40,379 bases of DNA, taken from assembly GCF_900115365.1 (NCBI RefSeq), contig NZ_FOWD01000036.1:1-40379 (forward strand). Reading direction: 5' to 3'. A program made the position numbers and the translations under genes. Source of the stretch: Anaerocolumna aminovalerica. Lineage in GTDB: Bacteria; Bacillota; Clostridia; Lachnospirales; Lachnospiraceae. Below the pieces are notes generated by a model that made no database searches, had not been told where the DNA came from, and saw only the letters and a program-made list of their open reading frames with translations. Every line of letters begins with the position of its first letter. The stretch's first letter is position 1. Of this stretch, positions 30,268 to 39,004 are shown one piece after another.

Positions 30268-31593
30268 ATGAAAAAAGTTCTTAAGAAAGTAGCAGGAGTA
30301 CTATTAATTGGGGTTATGGCAATGGGGATGTTGTCAGGGTGTGGAGCAAAAAACAAAGAAACCGGAAATAAATCTAATACCGGCAATACACAGGTGACAG
30401 ATGGCGTTAATGAATCCGGTAAGATTATTGAAATTAATTTTCCTACCTCCTGGGTTGGAGTAAGTTCAAGTACAGAATGGTTTAATAACCGTTTAAAAGC
30501 CTTTAATGAACAATATTCGGATAAATATAAGGTTGTAGTGGAAGAGATTGCCGGTGATCAGGCTTATGTGGATAAATTAAAAGTTCTATACTCTTCCAAA
30601 TCCTTACCGGATGTAATTAGTGCAGGAGGTTACAACCTAATCGATTCCATGAGAGATCAGTTGGTTGATTTGACATCTTTTGTGGACCAGGAATGGAAAG
30701 ATTCTGTCAGTGAAGTATGCTGGGATGTAAATTCAAGAGATGGAAGTATCTATGGTATTCCCTATTCCAGACAGGTGATTGGATATTTCTATAACAAAGA
30801 TCTTTTTGAAAAAGCGGGAATCAAAGAACCGGCAAAAACCTGGGATGAATTCTTTGAACAGTGTGACAAATTATTGGCAGCAGGTATTACGCCAGTATCA
30901 ATGGATACTGCAGATTCAGGCTGGCTGACTTCATTATTGCTCGGTGCCATGATTGCTTCTAATGACGAAGGCGAAAAGTTTATGAATACGTCACTTCCTA
31001 AAAACTATAATACCCAGGAATTCATAGATGCAGCCGGAATGATTCAAAAATTGTTCCAGAAATATACCACTCAGGATGCAATTGGTGGAAAATATGAGAA
31101 TGGTGCAAGTAACTTTTTTATGGAACAGACAGCAATTATAGCCAATGGACCTTGGATGGTTAGTGATTTCTATGATACTTTTATGGTAGAAGAAGGTTTT
31201 GCAGACAAGATAGGAACAGCGATGTTCCCGGGAGATGTTATGTATAACAGTGGAAAGATTGGCTTTAATATTGCAGCTAAATCGGAAGAACAATTAAAAG
31301 CTTCTCTTGAATTTGTTAAATTTATGACCTCTGCGGATAGCCAACAAAAAATGTTGGAAATGACAGGGGATATTCCGGCTGATGTTAATGTAACCTCCGA
31401 TAACATTTATCCACTTATAAATGAGGTTGTAGAAAATGGTAACCATGCAGCCAGAAATATTAATGATTTTCAAAGTTTATGGTATGCAAACGTGGTTGAT
31501 GAGATAAGCATTCAATATCCGCTGCTTGCCCAAGGACAAATAACTCCGGAAGAATTTGCAACCGCTTTAACCAAAGCAGCAGAGAAAAATTAA
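30268..31593 (+). CDS. Carbohydrate ABC transporter substrate-binding lipoprotein
   Basis: This 441-residue protein of the CUT1 extracellular binding-protein family has a lipoprotein signal with lipobox LSGC near residue 25, the DVISAGGYNLIDSMRDQLVDLT region, the GIPYSRQVIGYFYNKDLFEKAGI segment, and the conserved NGPWMVSD near the centre. It captures sugar outside the membrane for the two permeases. GGGG lies upstream of the ATG. Its position between the two permease genes is odd; usual order is binding protein, MalF, MalG. The ligand cannot be read from sequence; the GH4 enzyme downstream suggests a glycoside. Confidence 0.93.
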   Translation: MKKVLKKVAGVLLIGVMAMGMLSGCGAKNKETGNKSNTGNTQVTDGVNESGKIIEINFPTSWVGVSSSTEWFNNRLKAFNEQYSDKYKVVVEEIAGDQAYVDKLKVLYSSKSLPDVISAGGYNLIDSMRDQLVDLTSFVDQEWKDSVSEVCWDVNSRDGSIYGIPYSRQVIGYFYNKDLFEKAGIKEPAKTWDEFFEQCDKLLAAGITPVSMDTADSGWLTSLLLGAMIASNDEGEKFMNTSLPKNYNTQEFIDAAGMIQKLFQKYTTQDAIGGKYENGASNFFMEQTAIIANGPWMVSDFYDTFMVEEGFADKIGTAMFPGDVMYNSGKIGFNIAAKSEEQLKASLEFVKFMTSADSQQKMLEMTGDIPADVNVTSDNIYPLINEVVENGNHAARNINDFQSLWYANVVDEISIQYPLLAQGQITPEEFATALTKAAEKN

Positions 31594-31657
31594 TTGACAA
31601 TATCAACTCTTTCCTCTGTCTTACAGGCAGGGGAAAGAAGAATAGAGGTGACAGAAA

Positions 31658-32530
31658 TTGCGTGTTAAAAAAAGAATGATGGTATGTTTCTTATTACCCT
31701 GTATTCTGTTGTTTGCTTTAATTTATCTAATACCCATGGGAATTGTATTTGTAACTTCATTCTTTGAGTGGAAATCAGGCGGAGTTTTTCATTTTGTTGG
31801 AGTTCATAATTATATTGAAGCCTTTGTAAACGATACAAGAATGCACCAGGCATTAAAAAATACCGGAATATGGGCTTTGCTTCAATCAACTGTCCATGTA
31901 GGAATAGGCACAATTACAGCATTTATGCTATCTCGTAAAAGAAAAGGCTGGAAGATATTAAGAACTATATTTATGATACCCAATGTTATATCGGCAGCTG
32001 CCTTGGGGGTTATCTTTCTAAATGTATTTAATTCAAAATACGGACTGCTTAATTCCATAATCAGTACTTTTACTGGCAGTGAATTTTCTAAGAACTGGTA
32101 CTTTGATCAGAATTCAGCATTTCTTACTGTGACCTGGAGCTGGTTATTGTATGCAGGCCTGGTCATGATACTTGTTCTGGCGGGTGTAATGTCTGTTCCG
32201 GATGAAGTACTGGAGGCGGCGAAAATAGACGGGGCGTCTGGTTTACAAATTGATATTAAAATAAGGCTTCCTTTGATACGGACAATCCTTGGAACTTGTG
32301 TAATTATATCAGCAACCAGTATGTTAAGAGAATTTGAATTAATTTATCTAACTACCAACGGAGGGCCTGGAAATACTACCCTTAATCTGCCTTTATATCT
32401 ATATAAGACCTCTTTGACAGATAATAATTATGGATATGCTAATATGATGGGTGTTTTATTGATTATCTTAGGAATCTTTGCTGTTTTTGTAATTAATAAA
32501 TTGTTCCGTATGAATGAGTCTGATTATTAA
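31658..32530 (+). CDS. Carbohydrate ABC transporter permease (MalF-like)
   Basis: This 290-residue protein has about six membrane segments and an EAA loop (PDEVLEAAKIDGASGLQIDIKIRLP). The REFELIYLTTNGGPGNTTLNLPLYLYKT segment is typical of MalF-type subunits. The start codon is TTG at 31658, supported by GAGGTG 7 bases upstream; no ATG in frame is better placed. No ATP-binding protein gene is in this operon, so a shared ATPase such as an MsmK/UgpC type made elsewhere is expected. Confidence 0.9.
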   Translation: MRVKKRMMVCFLLPCILLFALIYLIPMGIVFVTSFFEWKSGGVFHFVGVHNYIEAFVNDTRMHQALKNTGIWALLQSTVHVGIGTITAFMLSRKRKGWKILRTIFMIPNVISAAALGVIFLNVFNSKYGLLNSIISTFTGSEFSKNWYFDQNSAFLTVTWSWLLYAGLVMILVLAGVMSVPDEVLEAAKIDGASGLQIDIKIRLPLIRTILGTCVIISATSMLREFELIYLTTNGGPGNTTLNLPLYLYKTSLTDNNYGYANMMGVLLIILGIFAVFVINKLFRMNESDY

Positions 32531-32555
32531 TAAAAAAGATAAGGAGAGAATAAGA

Positions 32556-33923
32556 ATGAAGATTACGGTAATAGGTGGTGGAGGGGTTCGCTCAATGTTT
32601 CTTGCAAAGAGCCTATCCCAGAATGCGAAAAGATTAGGAATCACGGATCTTGTATTCATGGATAATAATGAAAAAAAATTAAATATTTATGGAAAGATGG
32701 CAAAAGAAGTTGCCAAAAGAATTGATCCTTCTCTTATATTTACTCTCACAACGGATCCTGTTGAAGCAGTAACAGCTGCCGACTATGTCATTACTACCAT
32801 ACGTGTTGGAGAAGATGACATGAGGGTGAAAGATGAAAGAATAGCCCTTTCCCATGATTTGTTAGGACAGGAGACAACAGGTGCAGCAGGTTTCTCGTTT
32901 GCAATGCGATCCGTTCCTGCTTTGGTAAAATACTGTGAACTAATTAAAGAATATGCAAAAAAAGAAGTAAAAGTGTTTAATTTTACCAATCCTGCGGGAG
33001 TAGTCTCTCAGACTTTAAGGGATATGGGATTTGATTTTACTTATGGAATCTGTGATGCCCCTAGCGGTTTGTTACATTCCTTTGCTAAACTGTACGGTGT
33101 CAGTCAGGATGAAATAACAGGAGAATGTTATGGACTTAATCATCTTTCCTTCTTTAAGAGCATTCAGTTAAATGGTAAAGAGATTATGACAGATCTGCTA
33201 GTAGATGACCGTGTTTATGAGTCTACTGATATGCGGTTTTTTGATAAAGAGTTAGCTTTGCATTTAGGTTGTATTTTAAATGAATATTTATATTACTTTT
33301 ATTATCGTGAGGAAGCAATATCTAATATTCTTGCAGCAAAAGTAACCAGAGGTGAGGTAATTAAAGATATTAATCTACATATGACAGAGGAACTATCTAA
33401 GATGGATATAGAAGGAGACTTTGATAATTGTCTAAAAGTTTATGAAAAATGGTATGACAAAAGAGAGGGCGCTTATATGGCTAATGAAACGGGCATGAAA
33501 AGCCATAAACCTCCTTTTCGGTTCGATATTTATGAGAAAGATAGTGGTGGCTATGCTGGAGTCGCTTTAAAATATATTGAAGCAGAATTATCTGGAGAGC
33601 CAAAAGATATGATTCTTTGTGTTCCCAACAATGGGGCTATGGAAGGATTAAAGGATACGGATGTGGTTGAAGTCAGCTGTACCATTACCAGAGATGGTTA
33701 TATTCCTCACAAGATTGAAAACCCAGGTGAACTTCAAATGGAACTAATAAGAAGAGTAAAGGCTTATGAAAGACTGGCTTCTTCAGCCATTCGAAACCGG
33801 GATAAAAAAGAAGCAGTGGATTGCCTCATGTTACATCCGTTGGTAAATTCTTATTCCCTGGCTAAGGCCTTAATAGATGAATACTTAAATATCAATGCAG
33901 AATATATTAAGGGGTGGAAGTAG
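32556..33923 (+). CDS. GH4-family glycoside hydrolase (NAD- and metal-dependent)
   Basis: This 455-residue protein has an N-terminal Rossmann motif KITVIGGGGVRS and the GH4 segment FNFTNPAGVVSQTLRDMG. The metal-site cysteine is C166 in GICDAPSGLL and the metal-site histidine H196 in CYGLNHLSFF. GH4 enzymes cleave alpha or beta glycosides by an oxidation-elimination route with NAD and Mn; many, but not all, act on 6-phosphosugars. The cysteine motif reads CDAP rather than the CNVP common in 6-phospho-beta-glucosidases, so specificity is open. With an ABC rather than PTS uptake, the substrate may be unphosphorylated, or be phosphorylated by the kinase next door. The start is at 32556 with AAGGAGAG upstream. 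The kinase gene starts 2 bases after the stop. Confidence 0.9.
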   Translation: MKITVIGGGGVRSMFLAKSLSQNAKRLGITDLVFMDNNEKKLNIYGKMAKEVAKRIDPSLIFTLTTDPVEAVTAADYVITTIRVGEDDMRVKDERIALSHDLLGQETTGAAGFSFAMRSVPALVKYCELIKEYAKKEVKVFNFTNPAGVVSQTLRDMGFDFTYGICDAPSGLLHSFAKLYGVSQDEITGECYGLNHLSFFKSIQLNGKEIMTDLLVDDRVYESTDMRFFDKELALHLGCILNEYLYYFYYREEAISNILAAKVTRGEVIKDINLHMTEELSKMDIEGDFDNCLKVYEKWYDKREGAYMANETGMKSHKPPFRFDIYEKDSGGYAGVALKYIEAELSGEPKDMILCVPNNGAMEGLKDTDVVEVSCTITRDGYIPHKIENPGELQMELIRRVKAYERLASSAIRNRDKKEAVDCLMLHPLVNSYSLAKALIDEYLNINAEYIKGWK

Positions 33924-33924
33924 G

Positions 33925-34836
33925 ATGGAGCACGTATCAGGAGTAGGAATGATTAATGTGGATATTCTTTATTCTGGAATTGAGAGAATCCCCAATGAGG
34001 GGGAAGAAATATATTCCAAAGAATTTGATATTCAGTTAGGCGGGGGAATTCCGGCAACTATGATTAACCTGGCACGCCTTGGAGTTCCTACTGAGTTTTG
34101 TACTTTCTTAGGAAATGATATGTTTTCCAATTATGCAAGAGCTCAGCTAGAACATTATAATACATCATATCATAATATTTACAATGGAAACGATATGCCC
34201 CTTGCCATAACCTCTATAATCACAACGGAAAGGGACCGTACCTTTCTCTCTTACCGTAATCACCTTACTCTTAATCAAGAAGAAGAGGATAAGATATACC
34301 AGAAGCTAAAAGGTGCCAAAATTGCAGATATGCATGTGGGATTTTTAGATGTTTATAAGCGGCTAAAAGAGGATGGAACAATACTGGTTTTTGATGTGGG
34401 CTGGGAAGAAGGAATGTCTTTAGAAAAATATTCAGAGTATCTTAAGCTAGCAGATTATTTTACACCAAACCAGAAAGAAGCACTGGAGATAACAAAAACA
34501 AAGAGTTTACAGGATGCTGCGGATAGACTGAAAGAATATTTTGATAAGGTCATTATCAAACTTGACAAGAACGGCTGTATGCTTGTAGAAGGTGATACTA
34601 CACATATTATTCCGCCATTAGAGAATATTAAAGCGGTAGATGCTACAGGAGCAGGAGATGCATTTTTAAGCGGTTTTATTTATGGTTTATATCATAATTA
34701 TGACATTAAAGATTCCATATTGTTTGGTAATATTACCGGTGGATTATGTGTAGAAGGGATTGGTTGTTTAACACGGTATGTAAATGAAAAAGAGCTATTG
34801 GAAATAGCAGAAAAATATCGTAAAAAAATCAGGTGA
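33925..34836 (+). CDS. PfkB-family carbohydrate kinase
   Basis: This 303-residue ribokinase-fold protein has the N-terminal GVGMINVDILYSG, the sugar-site glycines in IQLGGGIPATMINLARLG, and the C-terminal signature VDATGAGDAFLSGF with catalytic Asp245. It phosphorylates a sugar with ATP. The gene begins 2 bases after the GH4 stop, with GGGGTGG inside the GH4 end; an earlier in-frame ATG is less likely. In this operon it should phosphorylate the monosaccharide released by GH4, or the imported glycoside. Which of these holds cannot be told from sequence. Confidence 0.92.
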   Translation: MEHVSGVGMINVDILYSGIERIPNEGEEIYSKEFDIQLGGGIPATMINLARLGVPTEFCTFLGNDMFSNYARAQLEHYNTSYHNIYNGNDMPLAITSIITTERDRTFLSYRNHLTLNQEEEDKIYQKLKGAKIADMHVGFLDVYKRLKEDGTILVFDVGWEEGMSLEKYSEYLKLADYFTPNQKEALEITKTKSLQDAADRLKEYFDKVIIKLDKNGCMLVEGDTTHIIPPLENIKAVDATGAGDAFLSGFIYGLYHNYDIKDSILFGNITGGLCVEGIGCLTRYVNEKELLEIAEKYRKKIR

Positions 34837-34867
34837 AACAAATCATTAAAAGCGGATTACAAGAACC

Positions 34868-34905
34868 AAGATGGACAATTTATGGCTGATTGTCCATCTT
34901 TTTAA
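34868..34905 (+). terminator. Terminator of the sugar operon
   Basis: AAGATGGACAAT and ATTGTCCATCTT form a perfect 12-bp stem with a 9-base loop, followed by TTTTAATTT. Confidence 0.88.
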
Positions 34906-35084
34906 TTTCAATAAAAAACAAATAATTTGATTTAATTATTCCATCTAAAAAGTGCTGAAGCATAAAGGTCAAAAATATTCTTCTATTTACATGATAAAGG
35001 GTTCTTAGAAAAAGATATTATAAATATATAAGAATAGAGAACAAATTATTATATATTTTATAAAATAATAAGGGAGGAATTCCT

Positions 35085-35576
35085 ATGAAAAGAATTGTAT
35101 TAATAGTAGTATTTGCAGCATTACTGATCTTTTTGGCCGGGTGTAAAAAGAATGTGGAAGAAGAAGTAAGTGAATCTATAGCGGAAAGTTTTATGGAAGA
35201 CTCAGGAAATGGCGATATGGATATGGGAGGTACTGTTGTTGTAAAGAACGAAGATGGATCGGAAGTCAGCTATGGAAGCACCCAGTGGCCGACTTCGGAC
35301 TTAGTGAAAGATGTACCGGTATGTAAAAGTGGACTAATTACCGGTACCGTGGATAGTGAAGAATATTCCACTATTTATATGGAAGAAGTAAAAGAAAAAG
35401 ATGCCTTAGAATATCTGAGAGAACTAAAACAGAAGTTTTCCCATAACAGTTATGAAGTGGAAGCAGATGATATAATATCATATGGTGGTGAAAACTCAAA
35501 TGGCATTGCGGTTGTGATATATTATGATATTTCCAGCGAAAGTATATCTATTTCGGTATCTAAAGTAACAGAGTAA
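35085..35576 (+). CDS. Small lipoprotein of unknown function (DUF6591-like?)
   Basis: This 163-residue protein has a lipoprotein signal with lipobox LAGC near residue 20. An acidic linker follows and a globular domain (about 60-163) contains the TQWPTSDLVKDVPV string seen in a group of Firmicute lipoproteins annotated as DUF6591, by my recollection. No enzymatic motif is visible. GGGAGG lies upstream of the ATG. It may form an operon with the zinc-ribbon membrane protein 58 bases downstream. Confidence 0.8.
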   Translation: MKRIVLIVVFAALLIFLAGCKKNVEEEVSESIAESFMEDSGNGDMDMGGTVVVKNEDGSEVSYGSTQWPTSDLVKDVPVCKSGLITGTVDSEEYSTIYMEEVKEKDALEYLRELKQKFSHNSYEVEADDIISYGGENSNGIAVVIYYDISSESISISVSKVTE

Positions 35577-35634
35577 TTGGGTGTAAACACACTTTGCTTT
35601 CAATGGAATTAGTAAATAAAAAGGAGATGCGGAT

Positions 35635-36123
35635 ATGTATTGTAAACATTGTGGAAAAGAATTAAATGATGACGCAAATTTCTGCGATGGATGTGGAGGA
35701 GCTGTGCAAGGTGAGACCATAAATAATCAGACTGCTGAAAAAGAGAATTTTAATAAAGAAGCAGCTAATCAGAAGGCTTCAAATGCAGATGACGTAAAAA
35801 AAGATTCTAGTAATAAAGTAATATTTATGCTTGCTTATTTGGGAATTTTGTTCTTTTTACCATTGGTATCCTGTCCGGAATCGAAAGCTGGAAGATTCCA
35901 TGCAAATCAAGGATTGATACTTCTTATTACAGGATTCGCCGGACATTTTATATTAGGAATTTTATATTACATCCTATCATGGCGGTTATGGGGATTAATC
36001 TCCTTCCTGTTTACCTTATGGGGCTTGGCATTACTGGCCTTGGTTATTATTGGAATGGCCAATGCTGGCAAAGGAGAAGAGAAACCATTACCTTTCATTG
36101 GAGGAATACGAATTATTAAATAA
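35635..36123 (+). CDS. Zinc-ribbon membrane protein
   Basis: This 162-residue protein has an N-terminal zinc ribbon with two CxxC pairs (MYCKHCGKEL, then FCDGCGGAV). An N/K/D/E-rich linker follows, then three to four hydrophobic segments from residue about 60 that recall DUF4870-type membrane domains (FHANQGLILLITGF). The function is unknown. AAGGAG lies 8 bases before the ATG. Confidence 0.85.
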   Translation: MYCKHCGKELNDDANFCDGCGGAVQGETINNQTAEKENFNKEAANQKASNADDVKKDSSNKVIFMLAYLGILFFLPLVSCPESKAGRFHANQGLILLITGFAGHFILGILYYILSWRLWGLISFLFTLWGLALLALVIIGMANAGKGEEKPLPFIGGIRIIK

Positions 36124-36477
36124 TTTTAATTCTCTGATTTCCTCCCATGTCATTCTAAATGAATTTGACAAAGCTAAATTTGAAAATCCAATATTAATTT
36201 TTAAAGAGGATATTTCAGTTTCTTAAGATAAAAATTCAGCTATTTTAAAATAAAAACTTGTATTTGACATACATTTTGCCAATATTTATTCGGGCAAAGT
36301 GTATAAAAAATACAAGTTTTTATTGTTATAAGGAGTTTTTGTGAAATATTAATTGGGTCTAACAGTAAGCTAAGATAAGAGATGTAACTTGGTCACTGGG
36401 GAGGTTAACGGGATTTTAAAAGCTCTTAAATAAAGTAATTCAGCATAAGGGATCAACAAAAGGAGCCAACAGGTAGA
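36124..36477. other. Gap between convergent genes with one large hairpin
   Basis: Apart from the hairpin at 36249-36323 I see no gene, repeat or site in this 354-base stretch. One GGGGAGG at about 36399 has no start codon in reach. Confidence 0.4.
36249..36323. terminator. Long hairpin, likely bidirectional terminator
   Basis: AATAAAAACTTGTATTT on the left is matched by AAATACAAGTTTTTATT on the right, with further pairing inside (GACATACATTTTGCC against GGGCAAAGTGTAT). The stem has A-runs and T-runs on both outer sides. It lies between a plus-strand and a minus-strand gene that converge. Confidence 0.7.
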
Positions 36478-37551
36478 TTACTTTTCATATTTCTTATATA
36501 ATTCTTCAAAGCATTTATCCACTCCTTTAAAGTCCATACTTTTTGCATAATAGGCTTCTAAGTTTTCATGCTCTTTTTTAGTTTCTGAAAGCTTGATTAT
36601 TGCAAGATTAATAAGCAATTCGTATAGCTGGATGTTATTTTCCAATTCCTCCTGATTTTTAATTTTTTTATAGTTAATAATATGGTTCAGGTTAATTACA
36701 GCATTATACCTTTTTCGGGAACTGTCTTCAGATGTTATTATCATTGCGTTTAATTGAGGAATAAAAACATGCTGAAGCTTTTCGGGAGTTAATGGGTCAT
36801 AGTAACCTTCCACATCATATCCTCTTTCCATAGCCTCATTTGCAATGTATTGTAATAATTTTGAGGAAGCATTTTTGTTTTTACCATTTATTGCCCATAC
36901 TTTTTTGCCTTTACATAAAGACTCTGTATACTGGATATACCCATTTGCAGTATAAGCTTCACTAAATAATTTTTTAATTTTACCTGGTGATTGATTCTCA
37001 TTTTCTTGTAAGCTGCTTGTGAAGAATTTTGAGGAGACCTCTTTGGACAAATACCAAAACTTATTATAATTAGTCACCTCATCATATATGGATTGAATTT
37101 CTTCCGATATTAAACCGGCACATTCTAAGTAGCGATAAGCGCTTTTATAGATATTGGATTTTTTCTTATTTACCAGCATGATTTCCTGCTTGTTTTCTTC
37201 TAACTTTTTACTGTCCAAATAATTCCCAAGATTTATAATTTCATCTACTGCTCCGGGAATTTTAGGATCTATGGTATGGGGAGCGGTACCGTCTACCAAT
37301 GCAATTTTTAACTTTGGAATTAAGATTCCATCTAAGCTGTCATTGTCACTGGAACAATGAACATATTCTACCTCATATCCCTTTTTTATCATTCTGGCCC
37401 CGAATTTTTTCATAAAAGAACTTTTTCCTACCCCGGGACCTCCTTTTAAAATATAAATATGGTTTGCCTCCTCCGGATTAAAGGTATAGTTAAAATAACT
37501 ATAAAAACCAACGGAAGTATTATTGCCGGCAAATACATGTTTTTCTTTCAA
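36478..37551 (-). CDS. P-loop ATPase-like protein (PRK06851 family)
   Basis: This 357-residue protein has a Walker A motif in YILKGGPGVGKSSF near residue 36. The second half holds a degenerate counterpart (KVWAINGKNKNASSKLLQ), as in a two-half ATPase where one site has decayed. I recognise the layout as the uncharacterised PRK06851 group of Firmicutes. The start codon is TTG at 37551, with AGGAGG 6 bases upstream; the first ATG in frame is far inside. Nothing in the neighbourhood tells its role. The gene lies alone on the minus strand. Confidence 0.85.
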   Translation of the reverse strand: MKEKHVFAGNNTSVGFYSYFNYTFNPEEANHIYILKGGPGVGKSSFMKKFGARMIKKGYEVEYVHCSSDNDSLDGILIPKLKIALVDGTAPHTIDPKIPGAVDEIINLGNYLDSKKLEENKQEIMLVNKKKSNIYKSAYRYLECAGLISEEIQSIYDEVTNYNKFWYLSKEVSSKFFTSSLQENENQSPGKIKKLFSEAYTANGYIQYTESLCKGKKVWAINGKNKNASSKLLQYIANEAMERGYDVEGYYDPLTPEKLQHVFIPQLNAMIITSEDSSRKRYNAVINLNHIINYKKIKNQEELENNIQLYELLINLAIIKLSETKKEHENLEAYYAKSMDFKGVDKCFEELYKKYEK

Positions 37552-37622
37552 ACTGGCACCTCCTAATATGTGATTGATATAAACTTATTATATGTATGTG
37601 CTTTTATTATGTTAATATCACC

Positions 37623-37651
37623 TTGCATTTACGGCAGCTGCAACTTATAAT
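37623..37651 (+). promoter_or_regulatory. Promoter of the TPR lipoprotein gene
   Basis: TTGCAT (37623-37628), a 17-base spacer and TATAAT (37646-37651). The spacer contains GCAGCTGC, a perfect palindrome, and TTGCA/TGCAA around it, so a repressor could sit here. Confidence 0.55.
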
Positions 37652-37710
37652 ATTATTATGTTATTTTTCCCAGGTTCTTGTTTACGGAAGTGAAATACAA
37701 GGAGTTAAAA

Positions 37711-38910
37711 ATGAAAAAAATGAATTTATTAAAAGGTGCATTAGCATTTGTATCAGTTATTTTACTTAGTGGATGTAGTGGTAATTCAGCGGATAAATTT
37801 TATAAAGAAGGGCTGAAATATATAGACAATGGAAATTATGAAGAAGCCGCATCTAATTTTTCCAAAGCTATAGCATTAAAGGATGATCGTGCGGAATACT
37901 ATATTGATTATGGGATGACCCTAATTATGCTAAAGGAGAATAGGGAAGCAATTCTAAACTTTGATAAGGCAATTTTGAATAAAGAAAATGTAATTGTGAA
38001 CAAAAACAATAAATTAGCATATCGGGGAAAAGGGATTGCCTATTATAAATCCTATCAATATAAAGAGGCAATTGAAGAATTTGATAAAGCGCTTTCTCTT
38101 AATGAATTAAGTGAATTAGATGAGGACATCTTATACTACAAAGGAAGTGCGGAAGAAAAATCAGGTCTTTATGAAGAGGCAATTAAAACCTATACTGCAC
38201 TGATAGATAATAGTGCCTCAGATGATAATGCATACAATAATCGTGGATACGCCTATGGGAAACTTCATGAATTTGATAAAGGGCTGGCAGATTATGATAA
38301 AGCAATTTCTATAAAGAAAGGAAACTACAATCATTATTTGGGAAAATACTTCCTGCTTATGGAAGCGGATAGAAAGGAAGAGGCACATACTATTTTAAAA
38401 GAAGCTGCCGGTATAAAAGTTGAAACAGAAGAAGATGAATTTAATCTGGCAAAAGTTCATTATTACATGGAAGAGTATGATATGGCTATAAATGAATTCA
38501 GCAAAGCATTTGAAAGTGGTTTTGAAGAAGCCTGTTATTATCTTGGGAATATTTATGAAAAGAGAGAGGATTATGAAGAGGCGGTTATAAATTATGAAAA
38601 ATATATTAAAGCAGAGAACATTCCAAAGACAACCTTGGTATATAATCAGGCTGGTGCTTGTCTTTTAAAATTAGGAAGATATAGTGAAGCATTGGCTTAT
38701 ATTCAAACAGGGTTGGAATACCGGGATAAAAACATGGAACAGCCATTGAAGCGAAATGAAATTGCCGCTTATGAGAAGACAGGTGACTTTGAAAAAGCTT
38801 ACCATCTTATGACGGATTATATAAACCTGTATCCGGAAGATAAAGAAGCTAAAAAGGAATATGAATTTTTAAAAACGCGGTTACCAGATGTAAGCAGTAT
38901 AAAACAATGA
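37711..38910 (+). CDS. TPR-repeat lipoprotein
   Basis: This 399-residue protein starts with a lipoprotein signal (lipobox LSGC near residue 22). The remainder is a chain of about nine to ten tetratricopeptide repeats, recognisable by repeated NYEEAASNFSKAIAL, YKEAIEEFDKALSL, YEEAVINYEKYIKA-like units. TPR proteins act as protein-binding scaffolds; this one would face the outside of the membrane. The start is at 37711 with AAGGAG 6 bases upstream; the ATG at 37678 is before it. The partner is unknown. Confidence 0.9.
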   Translation: MKKMNLLKGALAFVSVILLSGCSGNSADKFYKEGLKYIDNGNYEEAASNFSKAIALKDDRAEYYIDYGMTLIMLKENREAILNFDKAILNKENVIVNKNNKLAYRGKGIAYYKSYQYKEAIEEFDKALSLNELSELDEDILYYKGSAEEKSGLYEEAIKTYTALIDNSASDDNAYNNRGYAYGKLHEFDKGLADYDKAISIKKGNYNHYLGKYFLLMEADRKEEAHTILKEAAGIKVETEEDEFNLAKVHYYMEEYDMAINEFSKAFESGFEEACYYLGNIYEKREDYEEAVINYEKYIKAENIPKTTLVYNQAGACLLKLGRYSEALAYIQTGLEYRDKNMEQPLKRNEIAAYEKTGDFEKAYHLMTDYINLYPEDKEAKKEYEFLKTRLPDVSSIKQ

Positions 38911-39004
38911 AAGATAAGAAGGGGATAAGTGAAATATTGAGATTCCCTCAACGGGAGATTTGCGTATGCAATGTCTTCTGACTTTGAAAGGAGCATGGTT
39001 ATAT

